Below are positions 1 through 13,145 of a DNA stretch of 64,000 bases, in pieces. Position 1 is the stretch's first letter. Each line of letters opens with the position of its first letter. The DNA lies in NCBI GenBank assembly GCA_003550325.1, contig QKWP01001949.1:1-64000 (forward strand). Direction: 5' to 3'. The translations under genes and the position numbers were made by a program. Origin of the DNA: Gigaspora rosea (taxonomy: Eukaryota; Glomeromycota; Glomeromycetes; Diversisporales; Gigasporaceae). The notes under the pieces are model-generated. The model saw nothing but the letters and a program-made list of their open reading frames with translations, was not told the DNA's origin and made no database searches.

Positions 1-138
1 TATACCCCCGTAAATTGTACTGTAAATTCGTAGTATAGTACTGTAATAAGCGAATTACCTGTTCCTGACTCGATTCAACGATCTGAGATAGTAACGATAT
101 TAAATATATCAAATATCTCAAATATATCAGATATATCA

Positions 139-1267
139 TATTTATCGTATGGGTCTTATGTAACAACCCGTGCTTTTTTTGAAAGCTTATCATACGGATT
201 TATATGAAAATCATGTGACACATGATTTTCATATAGACCGGTGTGAATTTAGTTATTTTACAAGCAAAAACTGAATTCGGTTTTTGCTATAACACTATAT
301 ATCAAATATGTGAGTTTGGTATTTTTTATAATTGGACAAAGACTTTTGTTTAACTGGGTATTTTTTATAATTGTAATAGATTGGGCAAAGACTTTTATTA
401 ACTGGGTATTTTTATAATTGTAATAGATTGGGCGAAAACTTTTATTAGCTGAGTATTTTTTTATAATTGTAATAGATTGGGCGAAGACTTTTATTATCTG
501 GATATTTTTTATAATTGCAATAGATTGGGCGAAGACTTTTATTATCTGGGTGTTTTTTATAATTGCAATAGATTAAGCGAAGACTTTTATTATTTGGGTA
601 TTTTTTTATAATTGTAATAGATTAGGCGAAGACTTTTATTATTGGGTATTTTTTTATAATTGTAATAGATTGGGCAAAAGTTTTTATCTAACTGGGTATT
701 TTTTTATAATAGTAATAGATTGGATGCCGAAGATATATTATAAATTTTTTGTTTTTTTTACAAGTAGTTAAATGTGTTTTTTTTTAAAAAAAAATTTAAA
801 TGGTTGGAACAAAGACTTCAATTAATTGTGTATCTTTTAATATTGTAAATAGCTTGGACGAAGATTTTTAAAAAAATTATAATTGACTAGAACGAAACTA
901 ATTAGTCATGTTTTTAATATTGTAATTGGCTGGAGTGAATAAATTGTAATTGGCAGAAACGAAGACATCAATTAGTTGGTTGTTTTTTAATATTGTAATT
1001 TGTTAGTATTTTTTTTTAAATTGCAATTGTTGGGCAGCAAAGGTTTATTCAATACGAAAGTTTTTTTTATAGTTTAATTATTATTATTGTTAAGTGACGC
1101 ACAGGTTGTTACGTCAGACCCATATGATAATATAGTTATTATATGGATATGTATATATAAGTTAGTTAAACACCGATTCATATTCAATCACGTGGCCTTC
1201 GGTCACGTGCTTTCATATGAACCGGTGTGTAACTAACTTACACACACATATCCATACAATAACTATA
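139..1267. mobile_element. Foldback/TIR element nested in the 5' LTR
   Basis: This block is absent from the 3' LTR. The 8-mer atatatca occurs on both sides (131-138 and 1268-1275), a possible target duplication, although AT-richness weakens it. The ends are imperfectly inverted (both contain TATGG motifs). Internal sub-palindromes include a hairpin around 205-238 and a strong foldback at about 1130-1267. There is no coding content. Confidence 0.65.
318..1060 (+). repeat. Tandem minisatellite, about 50-bp unit
   Basis: About eight recognisable copies of a unit containing gaagacttttatta, then gggtatttttta, then taatagattggg run from about 318 to 725. The copies decay progressively to about 1060. 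The array forms the body of the nested foldback element. Confidence 0.8.
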
Positions 1268-4148
1268 ATATATCAATTATATTTAATATATCAAAGATAT
1301 CAAATATATCAAATATATTTGATATATCGAGTCTAGAAACCTGTTAAAACTTGGGAAGGTTAATAGCATTAGCGATGGGACGCAGTAATATGAAAAGTAT
1401 AAATACGTTGTCTTTTTGGTCTTCACAAAAGACATGTTCAATAGAACAGACTCAAGGTTGAGATGTTCGAAGTTCCATATTCAATGTAGATAGAGTTCAA
1501 TGTAGTCAAATAGTAACCTTGCAAATTAGAGTAGAAGTGTTATTGTTAATAACCCCCGATATATGATTAAATCAGATATTATTATTAACCGATAAACATA
1601 CCGATACGTGATATCAAATAAATTTTCCAAAATCCCGTGATCTCATATTAGAGCCTCGTGACGAAATCTAGAGCTTTATTTCGACTCTAATCACTCGAAC
1701 CAAGTCAATCCACGCCTCAATCGTTGCTTTTCACCATTATTAGGGTTGAGTTAGAGTAGAATTAGTTGTATTAGTAGTGTAAAGCAGATATATTTAGGAG
1801 GAGGGTACGTACTGCGACCTCACATTTGGTGGTGACTGTGAGATTGAACTTTTAACCCACCTGAACCAAAACTGAGAGATCGACCACCCAGTTCAAACCG
1901 GAGATAAATGAAAAAAAATACTTATCTCAACGAAACCCAGTCCCAATTGTCTCCAAGATACGAACAACTTCAAAGAAAAACTGTCCAAAGAAGCCTCCGT
2001 AAAGAAACTAGGTACCCCAGTTGTAATTGTAAAGGGCATAATGTATTTATATGTCCCATTACAAGAAGATTGGAAGAAGAGTGTGCCGCCCTATTCGAAA
2101 CCTTGGATGAAGAGAAAGCTATTGAAGTCCAGAGTTTAATCGACCAGGCCTTCTGAAATGACTATATCAATGAGTAGCAAATCCCTGAAGCCCTAGAATT
2201 ATTAATTGAAATATTAGAAGATTTCAAAGATTTTACAAATGACTGCTGTAAAGAGGATGTGCCAATTGTATACTTGCCTTTGTATATCCGAACCTCGACT
2301 ATAAAGAAGAAAAGTTCATTAACTCCTATGACGAAAACTTCCTCACCAAAGTCTCGACCTAAGAAAGCTCAGGTGACTAAAATTTGTAACACGTATTTGG
2401 CGCAGGAAGAGCCTTCCGAAAGCAATAGTCCTAAATTGAAAGAAGAGAAGGCCATCCTGGATCAACTCCTTCAAGAACTTGCCGCCGAATATGATGCCAT
2501 CGTTCGGAAATGGCCCTCGAAGGAAGAGAAAGAAGTCATTTATGATCCCCGATTATAGACAAACCCAGGACCAAAATCGACGTTAATCAAGAAGATAACG
2601 AAGCCCGAGTCGAAAACGATCAAGAACGTTAGTAGAAAACAATGATACAAATAAAAAAAAGAGGGATCATACCAAAAGCCTCTAGAAGGAGAATCATTAC
2701 GACTAGCCTGCGAAAACTGGACAAGAAGAGTTAGCAAGTTTCAGAAATCTGCTAGTAAACCAGAGGAACCCACCCAAAAGAAACTTACCAAAGTCCAAGA
2801 AGTTGGTAACGGTTACCAAAGTGAAATCGAAAAAATGGCACTAGAATGGAAGTTAAAATCGGAAAAAGGTCTTGAGAAAGCCTGGAGTAAAAAAATGGAC
2901 GAATTTAAGCATATAATTAATGAACCCAAGAAGAAAAAGCTGTCTCACCTGACTGATTCAAAGGAACCCAGGGATGAAGCCATACTGGTCCAGCTATGGG
3001 TATCAAGGTTAAAATCTGTGAACTCGAAAGTAGAACCTCCATGTTTAAACCGAAATCTAAAAAGGAGAAGAATAAAATTTGGTTAGAAACGCTTAATAAC
3101 GGCTGGAACACAAATAAAATTAGCAGAAAAAGAGACTTCGATACTTACCGTTAAATCGATCACCTCTTCTATTCGACTCTGGTAGAGGTATCTGCTGGCT
3201 ATTCGTTCTAGAAAGATCATGTAATTATTATATATAAAACAAAAAAAAAGAGATTACTTCCCCGATTCCCTTGATTCATTGTCAACCTTATCAAAAATAC
3301 CTGACCCCATGATTTCCTATTTTTGGAGAACAATCGATCCTCGTGATTTCACAAATCGAACTCCGTGACTTTTATTGTGAATCTCTGACCGCAGCCAGCC
3401 TCTCCAGAATTTAATCAGACATTCGATCGATGTAGTGACCGAATTTACCCAGGACCCGTGAAAACCTGGAAGTCCAATCAGCAACCCGATTGTTCTTGTC
3501 TCATGACCCCGTGACCTCATATATCGATCGACAAAATGAATAACAGACCTAACAATAGAACAAGGATGGTTAGGATAGTATAGGGCGAGTTGTGGGGCCC
3601 TATTCATAGAAAGACTTACCTGAAAACGTCCAACCAAAATTAAGTTATATTAAAGCCTTACAAGAAAGAACTTGATAATTTAACTGTGCCGGTAGTGCCG
3701 ATACAAGAATGGTATAGAAGAGGCCCTATCTACGAAAGCAAGCACTACCCAGTGGAATTATCAACACAGAAGCCACAAGAGAAAAACGTATGAATTAAAG
3801 AATTTGATAGACATGACGAAAGAGAAAGTTGGTCATGACAGTTGTGTGCGAGGAATGGGCACATTACATAGAAAGCAAGAATGAAGAAAGAAAAATGGAC
3901 AGCAAGAAGGAAGGAAACAACCGTATTGCATCTTCGATAAGTCGATATTATAGTGTATCCCCGCGTATGTCGCAAGCTCATAAGAAGAGCCAGAAAGTGA
4001 AGTATCCACGAGAGTAGAAACTGCTATAAAAATGGAATTGGTGTTGAAAAAGATGAACTGGGAAGACTGAAAAAATATACCTAGAACTCCAAGAAATGTC
4101 CAAGTCTTGATCTTTTTCTCGTGGAACTCAAAATTAAGGTTGGGAGTG

Positions 4149-4957
4149 TGTGAGAGTGTGAATTGACCCCAATTTTCTTTTTATGTTGTTACTCTATCAT
4201 TTTTAGTTGTATATTGTAAGCCCAATATGTATATTTAGTAATATTATGTAGTGTACCTATATACCCCCGTAAATCGTACTGTAAGTTCATAGTATAGTAC
4301 TGTAATAAGCAAATTACCTGTTCCCGACTCAATTCGATGATCTGAGATAGTAACGATATTAAATTTATCAAATATCTCAAATATATTAGATATATCAAAT
4401 ATATCAATTATATTTAATATATCAAAGATATCAAATATATCAAATATATTTGATTAACGAATCTAGAAACCTGTTAAAACTTGTGAAGGTTAATAGCATT
4501 AGCGATGGGACGCAGTAATATGAAAAGTATAAATACGTTATCTTTTTGGTCTTCACAAAAGACATGTTCAATAGAACAGACTCAAGGTTGAGATGTTCGA
4601 AGTTCCATATTTAATGTAGATAGAGTTCAATGTAGTCAAGTAGTAACCTTCGAAATTAGAGTAGAAGTGTTATTGTTAGTAACCCCCGATATATGATTAA
4701 ATAAACAGATATTATTATTAACTGATAAACATACCAACACGTGATACCGTATAAATTTCCCAAAATCCCGTGATCTCATATTAGAGCCTCGTGACGAAAT
4801 CTAGAGCTCTATTTCGACCCTAGTCACTTGGACTAAGTCAATCCACACCTTAATCATTGCCTTTCACTATTATTAGGGTTGAGTTAGAGTAGAATTAGTT
4901 GTATTAGTAGTGTAAAGCAGATATATTTAGGAGGAGAGTACGTCTCGCGACCTCACA
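4149..4957 (+). repeat. 3' LTR
   Basis: An 809-bp copy bounded by TGTGAG and CTCACA. It is the uninterrupted counterpart of the 5' LTR, which makes the nested insertion in the left copy easy to see. Confidence 0.8.
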
Positions 4958-5540
4958 GTGGTATATTATGTATATCAAAACTATATGTAGTATCATATAA
5001 AAATTTACTAATTTTTTTTGAGATGTGTAACAATATTGAATATGAAGTATTCTGTATTTTTTAATTGGAACCAACGTTTATTTTTTAAATGCAAGTTCAA
5101 ACCTTTATTTAGATACACAACCTTTAAAATTTATTGCTTCAAATTCAAATTTTGTACATGTTTGTATTAAATTCCAAAGAACAAAGTTTCGAAGCAAAAT
5201 TTATATTTTAGTTAAAAGAATTGCCAGTTTATTCAATTTTGTTTGATTAATTTAAGTAAAAATTTGCTCACTTAAAAAGAGGTAGAAAAAAAATTTGTTT
5301 CTAATAAATGCGAAAAAAAATCTCATAACTTTATAAAAACTATGTATAAAAATTGCTTAGTGGTAAAATTTCAAGCTAAGAAAAGATAACCAACCAATGC
5401 ATCTAAAGAAATGAATTGCAATTTATATATAAAAAATATATTACGTAGTTCATCAATTAATAATTACTTAAAACCATCAATTATTTAAAAAATAAGTAAT
5501 CCATATATATTTTTGATTTAAATAGTATACTACGCACCTC
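4958..5540 (+). repeat. Dispersed repeat, copy A
   Basis: It begins with gtggta directly at the LTR edge and is colinear with 32002-32420 (shared tracts such as gtatatcaaaac, caaagaacaaagtt and ttcaattttgtt). It is noncoding and AT-rich. Copy A has an extra stretch near 5400-5500. Confidence 0.75.
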
Positions 5541-6547
5541 AATAGAACATCTTCATAAAAAATGATCCAATTGATAATTTAATCAAATCATTGATTACTT
5601 CAATGTTCGTTCATAAGGGATAATTAATAAATATGCATAAGAATATTTGATCTAAACAATTATATTGAGCTGAATTACTCTATATTGCAAAACTTGCCTT
5701 TATCTTTGTTGGTGATAGAAGATTTTGTTACTTTCTTCACATATAGATAATGTACTTGTAATGGTAGTGGGAGATTTCTATCGCTGTTATGGATTTCTGC
5801 AAAAAAATGCATGATCTTTTATCGCTATAATATTTTTATACTAGAGAACATAAAAAACAGTTATTAATCACTGATTAAATCATACTATAGCTACTTTCTA
5901 TGCATATTGGATAATTCAATTATTAATTGTTAAAAATGATTTATTAAAAATTTTATTTTAACAATTAATTTCTCATCGCTAGATATAGCAAATCAAAAAT
6001 GGCAAAGTGCAATTAAATTTTGTTTTTTTATTATCATTAAATTTTTATGAACATATACCTTAAAAAGTTAAATTTTGTTTACTCACTCATACTTACCACA
6101 GTACATGTCATATTAATATTCTAGCAATCTTTTATTTCATCAAATGAACAAAATTGGTAAAAATGTACAGGACGCTCATAACGGATGATAATTTTATTAT
6201 AAGAAGAATGATTTACGCTAATACTTTCTTATAAATGGTAAACAATGTATAATCAATCATTATAACAATTGCTTGTTGAGTGATGATCATCACTCTACCG
6301 ATCAGGGGCAACAATTTTGCATTTTGATTATTATTCGTAATTAACGTATATATACAACTGATGTCTGTAAGCGAAAATATTTTGAGCGCAATACAGCTAG
6401 CTCAGCTCCTTAGCTCTTTCGCATAGCACATGTTTGAGCTAGATAGAGTGCTTTTTATACAATTGGTTAAATTTGGTGAAACCCAAATTACCAAAAAAAG
6501 TTAACTTGATAAAAATCTATTTTCAAAATTAACTGATAATACCGTAG
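5541..6547. other. AT-rich intergenic stretch
   Basis: No supported gene or RNA. Only short AT-rich tracts and scattered small palindromes are visible. Confidence 0.5.
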
Positions 6548-6848
6548 GTTTCTGAAATAAGCTACCTCCAAAAGAAGCTACCCCCGGATTTTCAGAAAAA
6601 TTTTTAAAGAAATCGTTAACAGTCGCTACATATAAAACTTTTTTTCTACTAAGTAAACTTCAAAAGATCGAATAAGTAAAGTTGTTCAGCGTAACGAAAT
6701 ACACTTATAGTAAAAATTTCACGGCACATAGACCACTTTTTATTAGTACGTTTTCAATTTTTCGAAAAATTTAACAATCTGAAAATAAGCTACCTCCACA
6801 ATTTTTTGTGTAACTTTTTGGCCAAAAATGGTAGCTTATTTTCGGACA
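6548..6848. repeat. Inverted-repeat remnant with AATAAGCTACC ends
   Basis: tgaaataagctacctcc occurs at about 6553 and again at 6779, and its reverse complement ggtagcttattttc at about 6829. The last two form a short hairpin. The ends resemble the CCGAAAATAAGCACC termini of the element at 16358-17733, so this is probably a decayed relative. Confidence 0.45.
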
Positions 6849-7649
6849 AATATGTACAACTAAACCTTTCCAAAAAGGTAATTTAGCATAGCACCAAATG
6901 CTGCCAAATGTTTTTAAGTGCTAACTAACTAAAAAGAGGTAAATCTACACGTAATAATAATAGTTTTGATGCTGGAATATTATTAGGAATTCACAATATA
7001 TATATTGTAATACCACAATTTATTGCTACATTTTTTAGTAGTATAAAGTGCCTGTATTTTTTCTATATAGACATTTGCCAGGCATTCACTTAATTTCGTA
7101 AGTAATACTAACTTTTAAAAGGAATCAGATCATTTATTAAAGAATCCGTAAGAAGAAAAAGAAAAAAAAATGCGAAAATACAACGCATGTACATACCTTT
7201 ATATAAGGATGATTTTGTGTTGATTCGATTTTATTTTAAGATAGTACTCTGAAAGGTTTTCAAAAGAAATAAATGAATCTAAAATGCAACGAGTTGAGCT
7301 AATTTTTGAAAATACGTATTTGAAACTAGACCTGATTTATTTGATGACTTAGGGTGTTCTCGAAGTTTTAACAACAGCCTGGTATCTATTTTCAAATAGA
7401 GATCCCAAATTATCAACCGTGACAATTACAGTACAATTACATAATTAGACTCTATTTTGATTAAAAGCAATATCTGTTGTATAATTAAATAGTCTGCCTA
7501 TTTAATATCTAGTAGTAAAAAAATATAGAATACTAATTTCTGAAAAACTATGATTCGAGTTTCTTTTAATGTTTAAAAGTTTCAAGTCAAACAATCAAAA
7601 AAAGAAAATGTAAATCAAATTTTTTTTCAATTCTTGATCATTTTTATCA
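6849..7649. other. AT-rich intergenic stretch
   Basis: Nothing recognisable apart from AT-rich sequence. It may include a lost 5' exon of the downstream deacetylase pseudogene, but no signal-peptide reading frame could be supported. Confidence 0.4.
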
Positions 7650-9634
7650 ATGACTTTAACTCAAGACAGTGGACCAGATTTTATAACTGATTGTTCTAAA
7701 CCTAGAGTTTTCACGTTAACATTTGATGATGGACCAGGACTATATTTTATTTTTTTTTCCTTAGACAATCATGCTCTATTTATTAGATACTATTTGAAGT
7801 CCAAAAATACAACAAAAGAAATATCTGTTTACTAATAGGCCGCAACCCGGCTGCCACAAATGGTGCCCAAGTAGGATTGTCGCACTGGTGTTTGTCAAAC
7901 GAAAGCGACCATGATCTTTGGCCATGAGTACATCTTCCGAATATAACGCGGTACCCAGTTACCTCTTCATAATCCACTCCTTCCAAAAAAACTTTATCCC
8001 TGAGCTTCTCATAAAGACAAAGAAAAAGGAAAGGGGAAATCTTAAAACAGGGGAATAAACTACTAAACGAAACCCAACAAAAAAGACCAAAAAGAAAATT
8101 CTAAAAAAAGTAAAACACACAAAAAAGAAAAGAAAAGAGAAAAAGTTATGAAAGAAATAGAAAACGAAGGTGCTAATACGTCTAAACACTAAACGATAAA
8201 AATTGTATAACACTACATAAGCATCTACTTATGAATGTGTTATACGTACAAGATGAGAAAAGAAAAGAAAATTCTAGAATTTAATTAAAACCCGAAAGGC
8301 CAACAACTTTGCATCACCATCTAATCACGCGACATTCCTGTTTACCACCTTGCATACCTTCTTCCCGATTAGGATAGGAACAACAGTGCCGATCTTTTGG
8401 AGGGGGTACGCTGACTTTCCCACTTTTTGCCAAAAATTCTAGTAAAAAAAGCTCAGCGAGAATATGGTAGCGGGGGTTCGTAAATTTCCTCTTGGACTTG
8501 CGACAAAAAACCTTTAAAGATAGTATTAAAAAACTCATTGCCTTTTAGTTCACCGCCTAGCCAACCAAGGTATCTTCGTCGACAGAAGGGAGTTGCTTCT
8601 ACCAGAATTTCTTGTACCAAGGGCGCCCACTGCCAGTTATCTTGTACAACCGACGCTTCTGGCTTGCTTGCCGAATATACAAAGGAGTCCCACTTAACAG
8701 TGTTAACCTTTATATGAACCGATGTATGAAGTTGCTTCGTCTGTCACTAAAAGAAATTTTTTGTTTTATTTTGGCACAGAAATTTTGGCGCAAGTGATCG
8801 TCGGGAAGAGTTTGTTCATTATTTAATGACCAGGACTATATACTAATAGTTTACTTGATTATTTATCAACTAAAAAAATTAAAGTAACATTTTTTGTATT
8901 AGGAATTTCTGTAGAACAATATCCGGAAAACTTTTAATGAAGAACATCAAATCGGAGTACATATGCACATTCACATTTGAATGATTTAATATATGAAAAA
9001 CATAAAGAAGAAATTGTTAAAGCTAATGATGCAATTTATAAAATAGTTGGAGTAATTCTGAATTACATGAGGTTTTTTTTTCAAATCTCATTGTCACAAG
9101 TTTAAATAATTAAAAATTTATAAAAATAAATATATACAAATCTATTTTTTTTAAATTGACCACCATTTGGGGAATGTGATGATGAGTGTGGTAAATATAT
9201 GAAGTCTTTGGATTATCAATTCTTATGATTGGCATTACCAAGCAGCATCTTACCAAGAAGGAAGAACTAAAACTTAAATAATGTTCTTGGTTATTTATCA
9301 CCCTCAAATCCAAAAATTGATAGCTTTATTTTGTTACATGATTTTTATAAATATAGTGTTGATATTGTGCCAGAGATTGTTGAGGCATTCGAAAAAAAGA
9401 GATACACATTAGAAATTGTTGCAGAATGTTTAATAAATGATGTTGAATCTTATAAAAATAAGGATAAGGATGGTAAGATGACAAAAAATAATGTAAAAGT
9501 AATTTGAAAATAGCGAAAAGAGTAATATAAAGAATAGCAGTAAGTATAATACAAAGAATAATAATACAACTTTTGGATTATCTGCTCCAGAACATTATGG
9601 AATATTTTGCAGCATTAGTTTATCAGAATTTTGA
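7650..9634 (+). pseudogene. Polysaccharide (chitin) deacetylase-like pseudogene, NodB/CE4 family
   Basis: CE4 enzymes deacetylate chitin or related polymers at the cell surface. The first part reads CSKPRVFTLTFDDGPG, which contains the family's metal/catalytic TFDDGP motif. The frame resumes at about 8842 with TNSLLDYLSTKK, KVTFFVLG and EQYPE. Next come an HSHLNDLIYE-like segment (the expected His motif, now disrupted), a YMR region, and FILLHDFYKYSVDIVPEIVEAF, which contains the conserved LLHD motif. The last frame is NTTFGLSAPEHYGIF and ends at a TGA at 9634. The gene is split by the 7746-8827 insertion and has further frame changes and stops around the His motif (about 8935-9000) and between 9080 and 9290. 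No signal peptide is visible. The family call is good. It is clearly not functional. Confidence 0.8.
7746..8827 (-). mobile_element. Retroposed insertion with 14-bp target duplication (LINE/SINE-like, unclassified)
   Basis: gaccaggactatat occurs at 7732-7745 and again at 8828-8841. Joining the flanks restores the deacetylase frame, so this is a clean insertion. The low-coordinate end is T-rich on the plus strand, that is, an A-rich 3' tail on the minus strand, which suggests target-primed reverse transcription. The insert is more GC-rich than its surroundings. On the minus strand it carries coding-like but broken stretches, for example GRCTHGQRSWSLSFDKHQC near 7860-7935 and KSGKVSVPPPKDRHCC near 8385-8440. 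The latter region is related to 48100-48350. No reverse transcriptase motif is seen, so the class is inferred from the ends only. Confidence 0.65.
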
Positions 9635-10099
9635 TATTTGTTACCATTGTTTTGAAATTATGATAGTCTATTAACATAGTATAGCTTTTGTAATAAGTAT
9701 TATTGTAATCATAAAGATTAAAACTTTTAATTTTGTATTTGTTCATAATATATAGGAGGTTCACTTATTAAATCAAAATGCTTAATTTGTTTTTATTGTT
9801 AGACGTACTGTAAAATTGGCTTTTAAATATATATATATATATTATATATTATATAAATGATCAATATTTATATTTAACAGAAAATTATTTTATATAAATT
9901 TTTAATATTAAAATATGTCCAGTACAAAAAGATAGATACTTCAAAAATATAGCTAAAAAGTAGCTATTAGTAAAAGTTTTTAATATATATATATATTATT
10001 TATAAATTAATTAATTATAATTTAATTTTTTTTTTATAAATGTTATTATTTTATAATTCTTTTATACCAAAATAGACGAGAGCCAATTTTTTATAAAAT
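9635..10099. other. AT-rich intergenic stretch
   Basis: Only (TA)-rich tracts near 9825-9860 and 9985-10020. No gene. Confidence 0.5.
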
Positions 10100-10735
10100 T
10101 TTTCAAACTCAAATCAAATCAGATATTAGTATTTTGAATTTAATCAAATCAAATTAGCTTTGATTGAATTTGATTTGAATTAAAAATTTTACAATAATTA
10201 TAAATCAAACCAGTGGTGTTAAACACCAGTATGCAGTGTAACGTGAAGATCACTATCAAAAAAATAAACAAAAAAAAATAAACAAAAGTTAAAGTTGATA
10301 AATGTTAAGTTAGAGTTAATAGTTAGGGTTAGGGTGAGGCATAGTATATGGTAAAATTTTACAAGAGGGTTTTTTTTTTAAAAAAAAAGGTGGTTTCATA
10401 GGAAAAATTTTGAGTTAGAAGGTATTTTTTAAAAAAAATAGCAAAACAACAAAAATTTTATATTACACCTAATCTTTACGTTACACTGCATTTAAACAAT
10501 TTGATTGGTGAAAATCATTGTGGTGTTGAATACCAGTGGTGTGATTTAGTAAAACCGAAATTTTATATTTGAATTTGATTTAATTTTTTAAAATTTTTCT
10601 TATAAACTTTTTAAATTAAATCAAATATTTCAAGTATTTGATCAAATATTTATTGATCTGAATTTGATTTAATTTAAAAATTTTGTATTTGAATTTGATC
10701 AAATCAAATTAAATCAATCAAAGTGCAGAACTCTA
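10100..10735. repeat. Motif-array foldback with concentric inner element
   Basis: The left arm (10105-10195) is an array of AATCAAAT/GAATTTGATTT motifs. The right arm (10560-10730) carries the inverted array. Inside lies a foldback (about 10210-10545) with CCAGTGGTGTT ends. Inside that is a TIR pair, gcagtgtaacgtgaagat (10233) and atctttacgttacactgc (10474). The centre holds telomere-like gttagggttagggtgagg. Confidence 0.6.
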
Positions 10736-11707
10736 ATTTTTAGTAAAAAAAATATAAAAAAAATGTAATTTAATTTAATCAATATTTTTGTCAATTCATA
10801 AATTTAAAGTTTGTAATTAAGCAGGTGCTTAGCTACAAATAAAATAAAATTATATTTAAAATTTTATAAAAAAATAAATATTAAAATTTAAAAATTTATA
10901 TAAGAGTGTAGTAATTTAGTAAAAAGATCTGGTCTTACTTTACTTGTGTTATAGTAACTGGATTTAAATAACTAAGTTGGATCAGTAGATCTATAATCTA
11001 GGTTATAATATATTTAATATATCATATTTAGTGTTTATATAGCATTATATAAAGAAATATTACTAACTTTTGTAAAACAAACCTATATTCAGTTCAATAG
11101 CACATAAAAACTAGAACTAAGATAATAGAAAATTACTTGGTAAGTTTTAAATTAGATAGTATTACCTGGGGCTTTCAATAGTACTATAAAATAAAAGTTG
11201 AACAAAAACTAATCTGTTGAAATTAGATAACAAAGGGTTTTAGAAAAGGCCTTTACCAACCTGACTATCAAAATTGTACTAGAGAAAAAGAACATATGTT
11301 TTATAAACATGTACTAAAAAAAGATCTTAGGCATCTAAAGCCAAATAAACTAACCCTTCTAGACTAATAGTTCAGAAGTAAAAAAAAAATCAAAAAAAAC
11401 CTCCAAAAATAAATTAAAAAGTAGGTATGGTTTTGGATAAGACCCTATAATAGTAACAATTTGTTAAATTGCAAGTACAGTTACCTTTTTCTAATTGGAA
11501 CCTTAATAAACTCTATGAAAACTAAAATAAAACTCTATAACATTTGTAAATTTTATTATAAAGTTTGAATTGGCATTATAGTAACTCTTTGAAAGCTAAA
11601 CTTTTTGGCCAATTTCGTGTATAAGAATAAATAGTTCAGAAAAGAGAAAGTTGACTATATATAGATAAAGCCATAGTATATGTTATTCTAAAACTAAAAA
11701 AATTACT
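10736..11707. other. AT-rich intergenic stretch
   Basis: No gene or clear repeat is recognised. Confidence 0.45.
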
Positions 11708-11930
11708 GTGGCAGCTTATGCTAAAATTGGCTTATGCTAAAAATTTAAGTTATTTTATTATGAAATTATAAATTTTTAGAGGTTTTTTTTTAGGTATATT
11801 GTTTTATATAGTTTGGTTAAGGTTTAGGGTTAGGGTTATTAATAAAAGAGTAGATGTGTATTTTAGTAGGTATTATAAATTTAAATAGAGATCCCAGATT
11901 TCAGTATAATCCAATTTTAGCATAAGCCAC
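11708..11930. mobile_element. 223-bp MITE with telomere-like core
   Basis: The terminal inverted repeats are gtggcagcttatgctaaaat and its near-complement ending in agcataagccac. The interior contains ggtttagggttagggtta, then ttaataaaagagtagatg. The same core is found in the element at 15603-15832, which has different ends. Confidence 0.7.
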
Positions 11931-13145
11931 TACAATTATTAAATGAAAATGTAAAGCCCATACTTCTAAGAATATCTAGACTAGATAGTATACTAAGGAT
12001 ATATAAGAGTTTGTTGATTTGGCAAGGATAGATAAAAATAGTTAATTAGAGAGTTTAATTAGATATTCTTTTAGCAAAGCAGATATGATAGCTAGTATAA
12101 AACTACTTAGATAGGCAACCAAAATCATTTGTATACTGTAGTTAGTTGTATTCTCATTAATTATCAATAATTTGATATTCCAATTACAGTCAATTCTTTT
12201 TATTTTTAAACTATTTGTTCTTATATATAAAATTAATTAAAAAGTTTAGTTTTCAAAAAATTACTATAATACTACTAAACTTTACAATAAAATTTACAAA
12301 TATTTCAAAATTTTGGGGTTGTTATTAAGTAAAATGCCAGGAGGCACTACCTGTGAGACCTGTGGATAAGGTGCAGCATGGATCAAAGAGTTTAAATAGA
12401 CAATTCAGTGGCAATTCCTATAGTTGGTTGCAGGTATAGTAGCTAGTGTAGAACCTTCAGGCAGACTACTTAAAATAGATACCAAAAGTGTACATGTGGC
12501 TAGTTGTATCACTGTTGTATCCTTGTTCATGTAATCAAATTATCATAATTTTTAATAAAACTTTGGCCAAGCAGTCCAGTCTTAAAACAAAAAAAAGTTT
12601 TAGAATTTTATATTTAGTTTTTATAGAGTTTATTAAGATTTAAATTAAAAGGTTTGAATTAAAGAAAAAAATGACTATATATATATGCTAGCAAAAACCA
12701 GCCAATGAATTGGTTTAAAAAAAATTTATATAATTTATTATACAATTTATATATAGTTTACTATAACTAAAATATAGTAAAAACTAAAAATAAAAATTAC
12801 TATTAATAAAATTTAAAAAAAAATTTAATTTGAGAGGATCTATCTTTTTGCATTAGACTATATGGGCTAGATGCTAGAAAAAGAGCGAAAATAACAATTT
12901 TTTCAAAAAAGGTTTTTTACATAAATCAATTTAGAATAAAATTAGGATCATTATTCACTTAAAATACAAAAGTAGTTGTATTAATAAAATTTTGAGTATA
13001 GCTCTTTAAAGTTTGCATTTTCTTATGATTTATTATGTAATTTTAATATAAATATTGATTTTCTGAAGATCTTTTTTTTTGTCATTTTGGCCCTTTTTCC
13101 AGCAACTAGTCCATATTATAAAATTTACTTATTTAATTATAAATT
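11931..13145. other. AT-rich intergenic stretch
   Basis: No gene is supported. It ends at the tRNA gene. Confidence 0.45.

Larger units (their letters stand above)
1..1824 (+). repeat. 5' LTR (partial, interrupted)
   Basis: It matches 4259-4957 once the nested block 139-1267 is removed. It ends in CTCACA at 1819-1824. The real left end is outside the window. Confidence 0.8.
1..4957 (+). mobile_element. Broken LTR retrotransposon fossil (5' edge outside window)
   Basis: Two long direct repeats flank about 2.3 kb of internal sequence. The 3' LTR is 4149-4957 and has TGTGAG...CTCACA ends. The 5' LTR ends at 1824 and its first part lies outside the window. A primer-binding-like stretch (tttggtggtgactgtgag) follows the 5' LTR directly, and a purine-rich stretch precedes the 3' LTR. 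The internal part holds only short lysine/glutamate-rich gag-like frames, one with a Cys/His cluster resembling a zinc knuckle. No reverse transcriptase, integrase or protease motif is visible, so it is either a deleted or a non-autonomous copy. The element is broken in several places. The primer-site style suggests a Ty3-like relative, but the family is not proven. By eye the LTRs differ at roughly 6-8 percent of sites, so the insertion is not recent. Confidence 0.8.
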
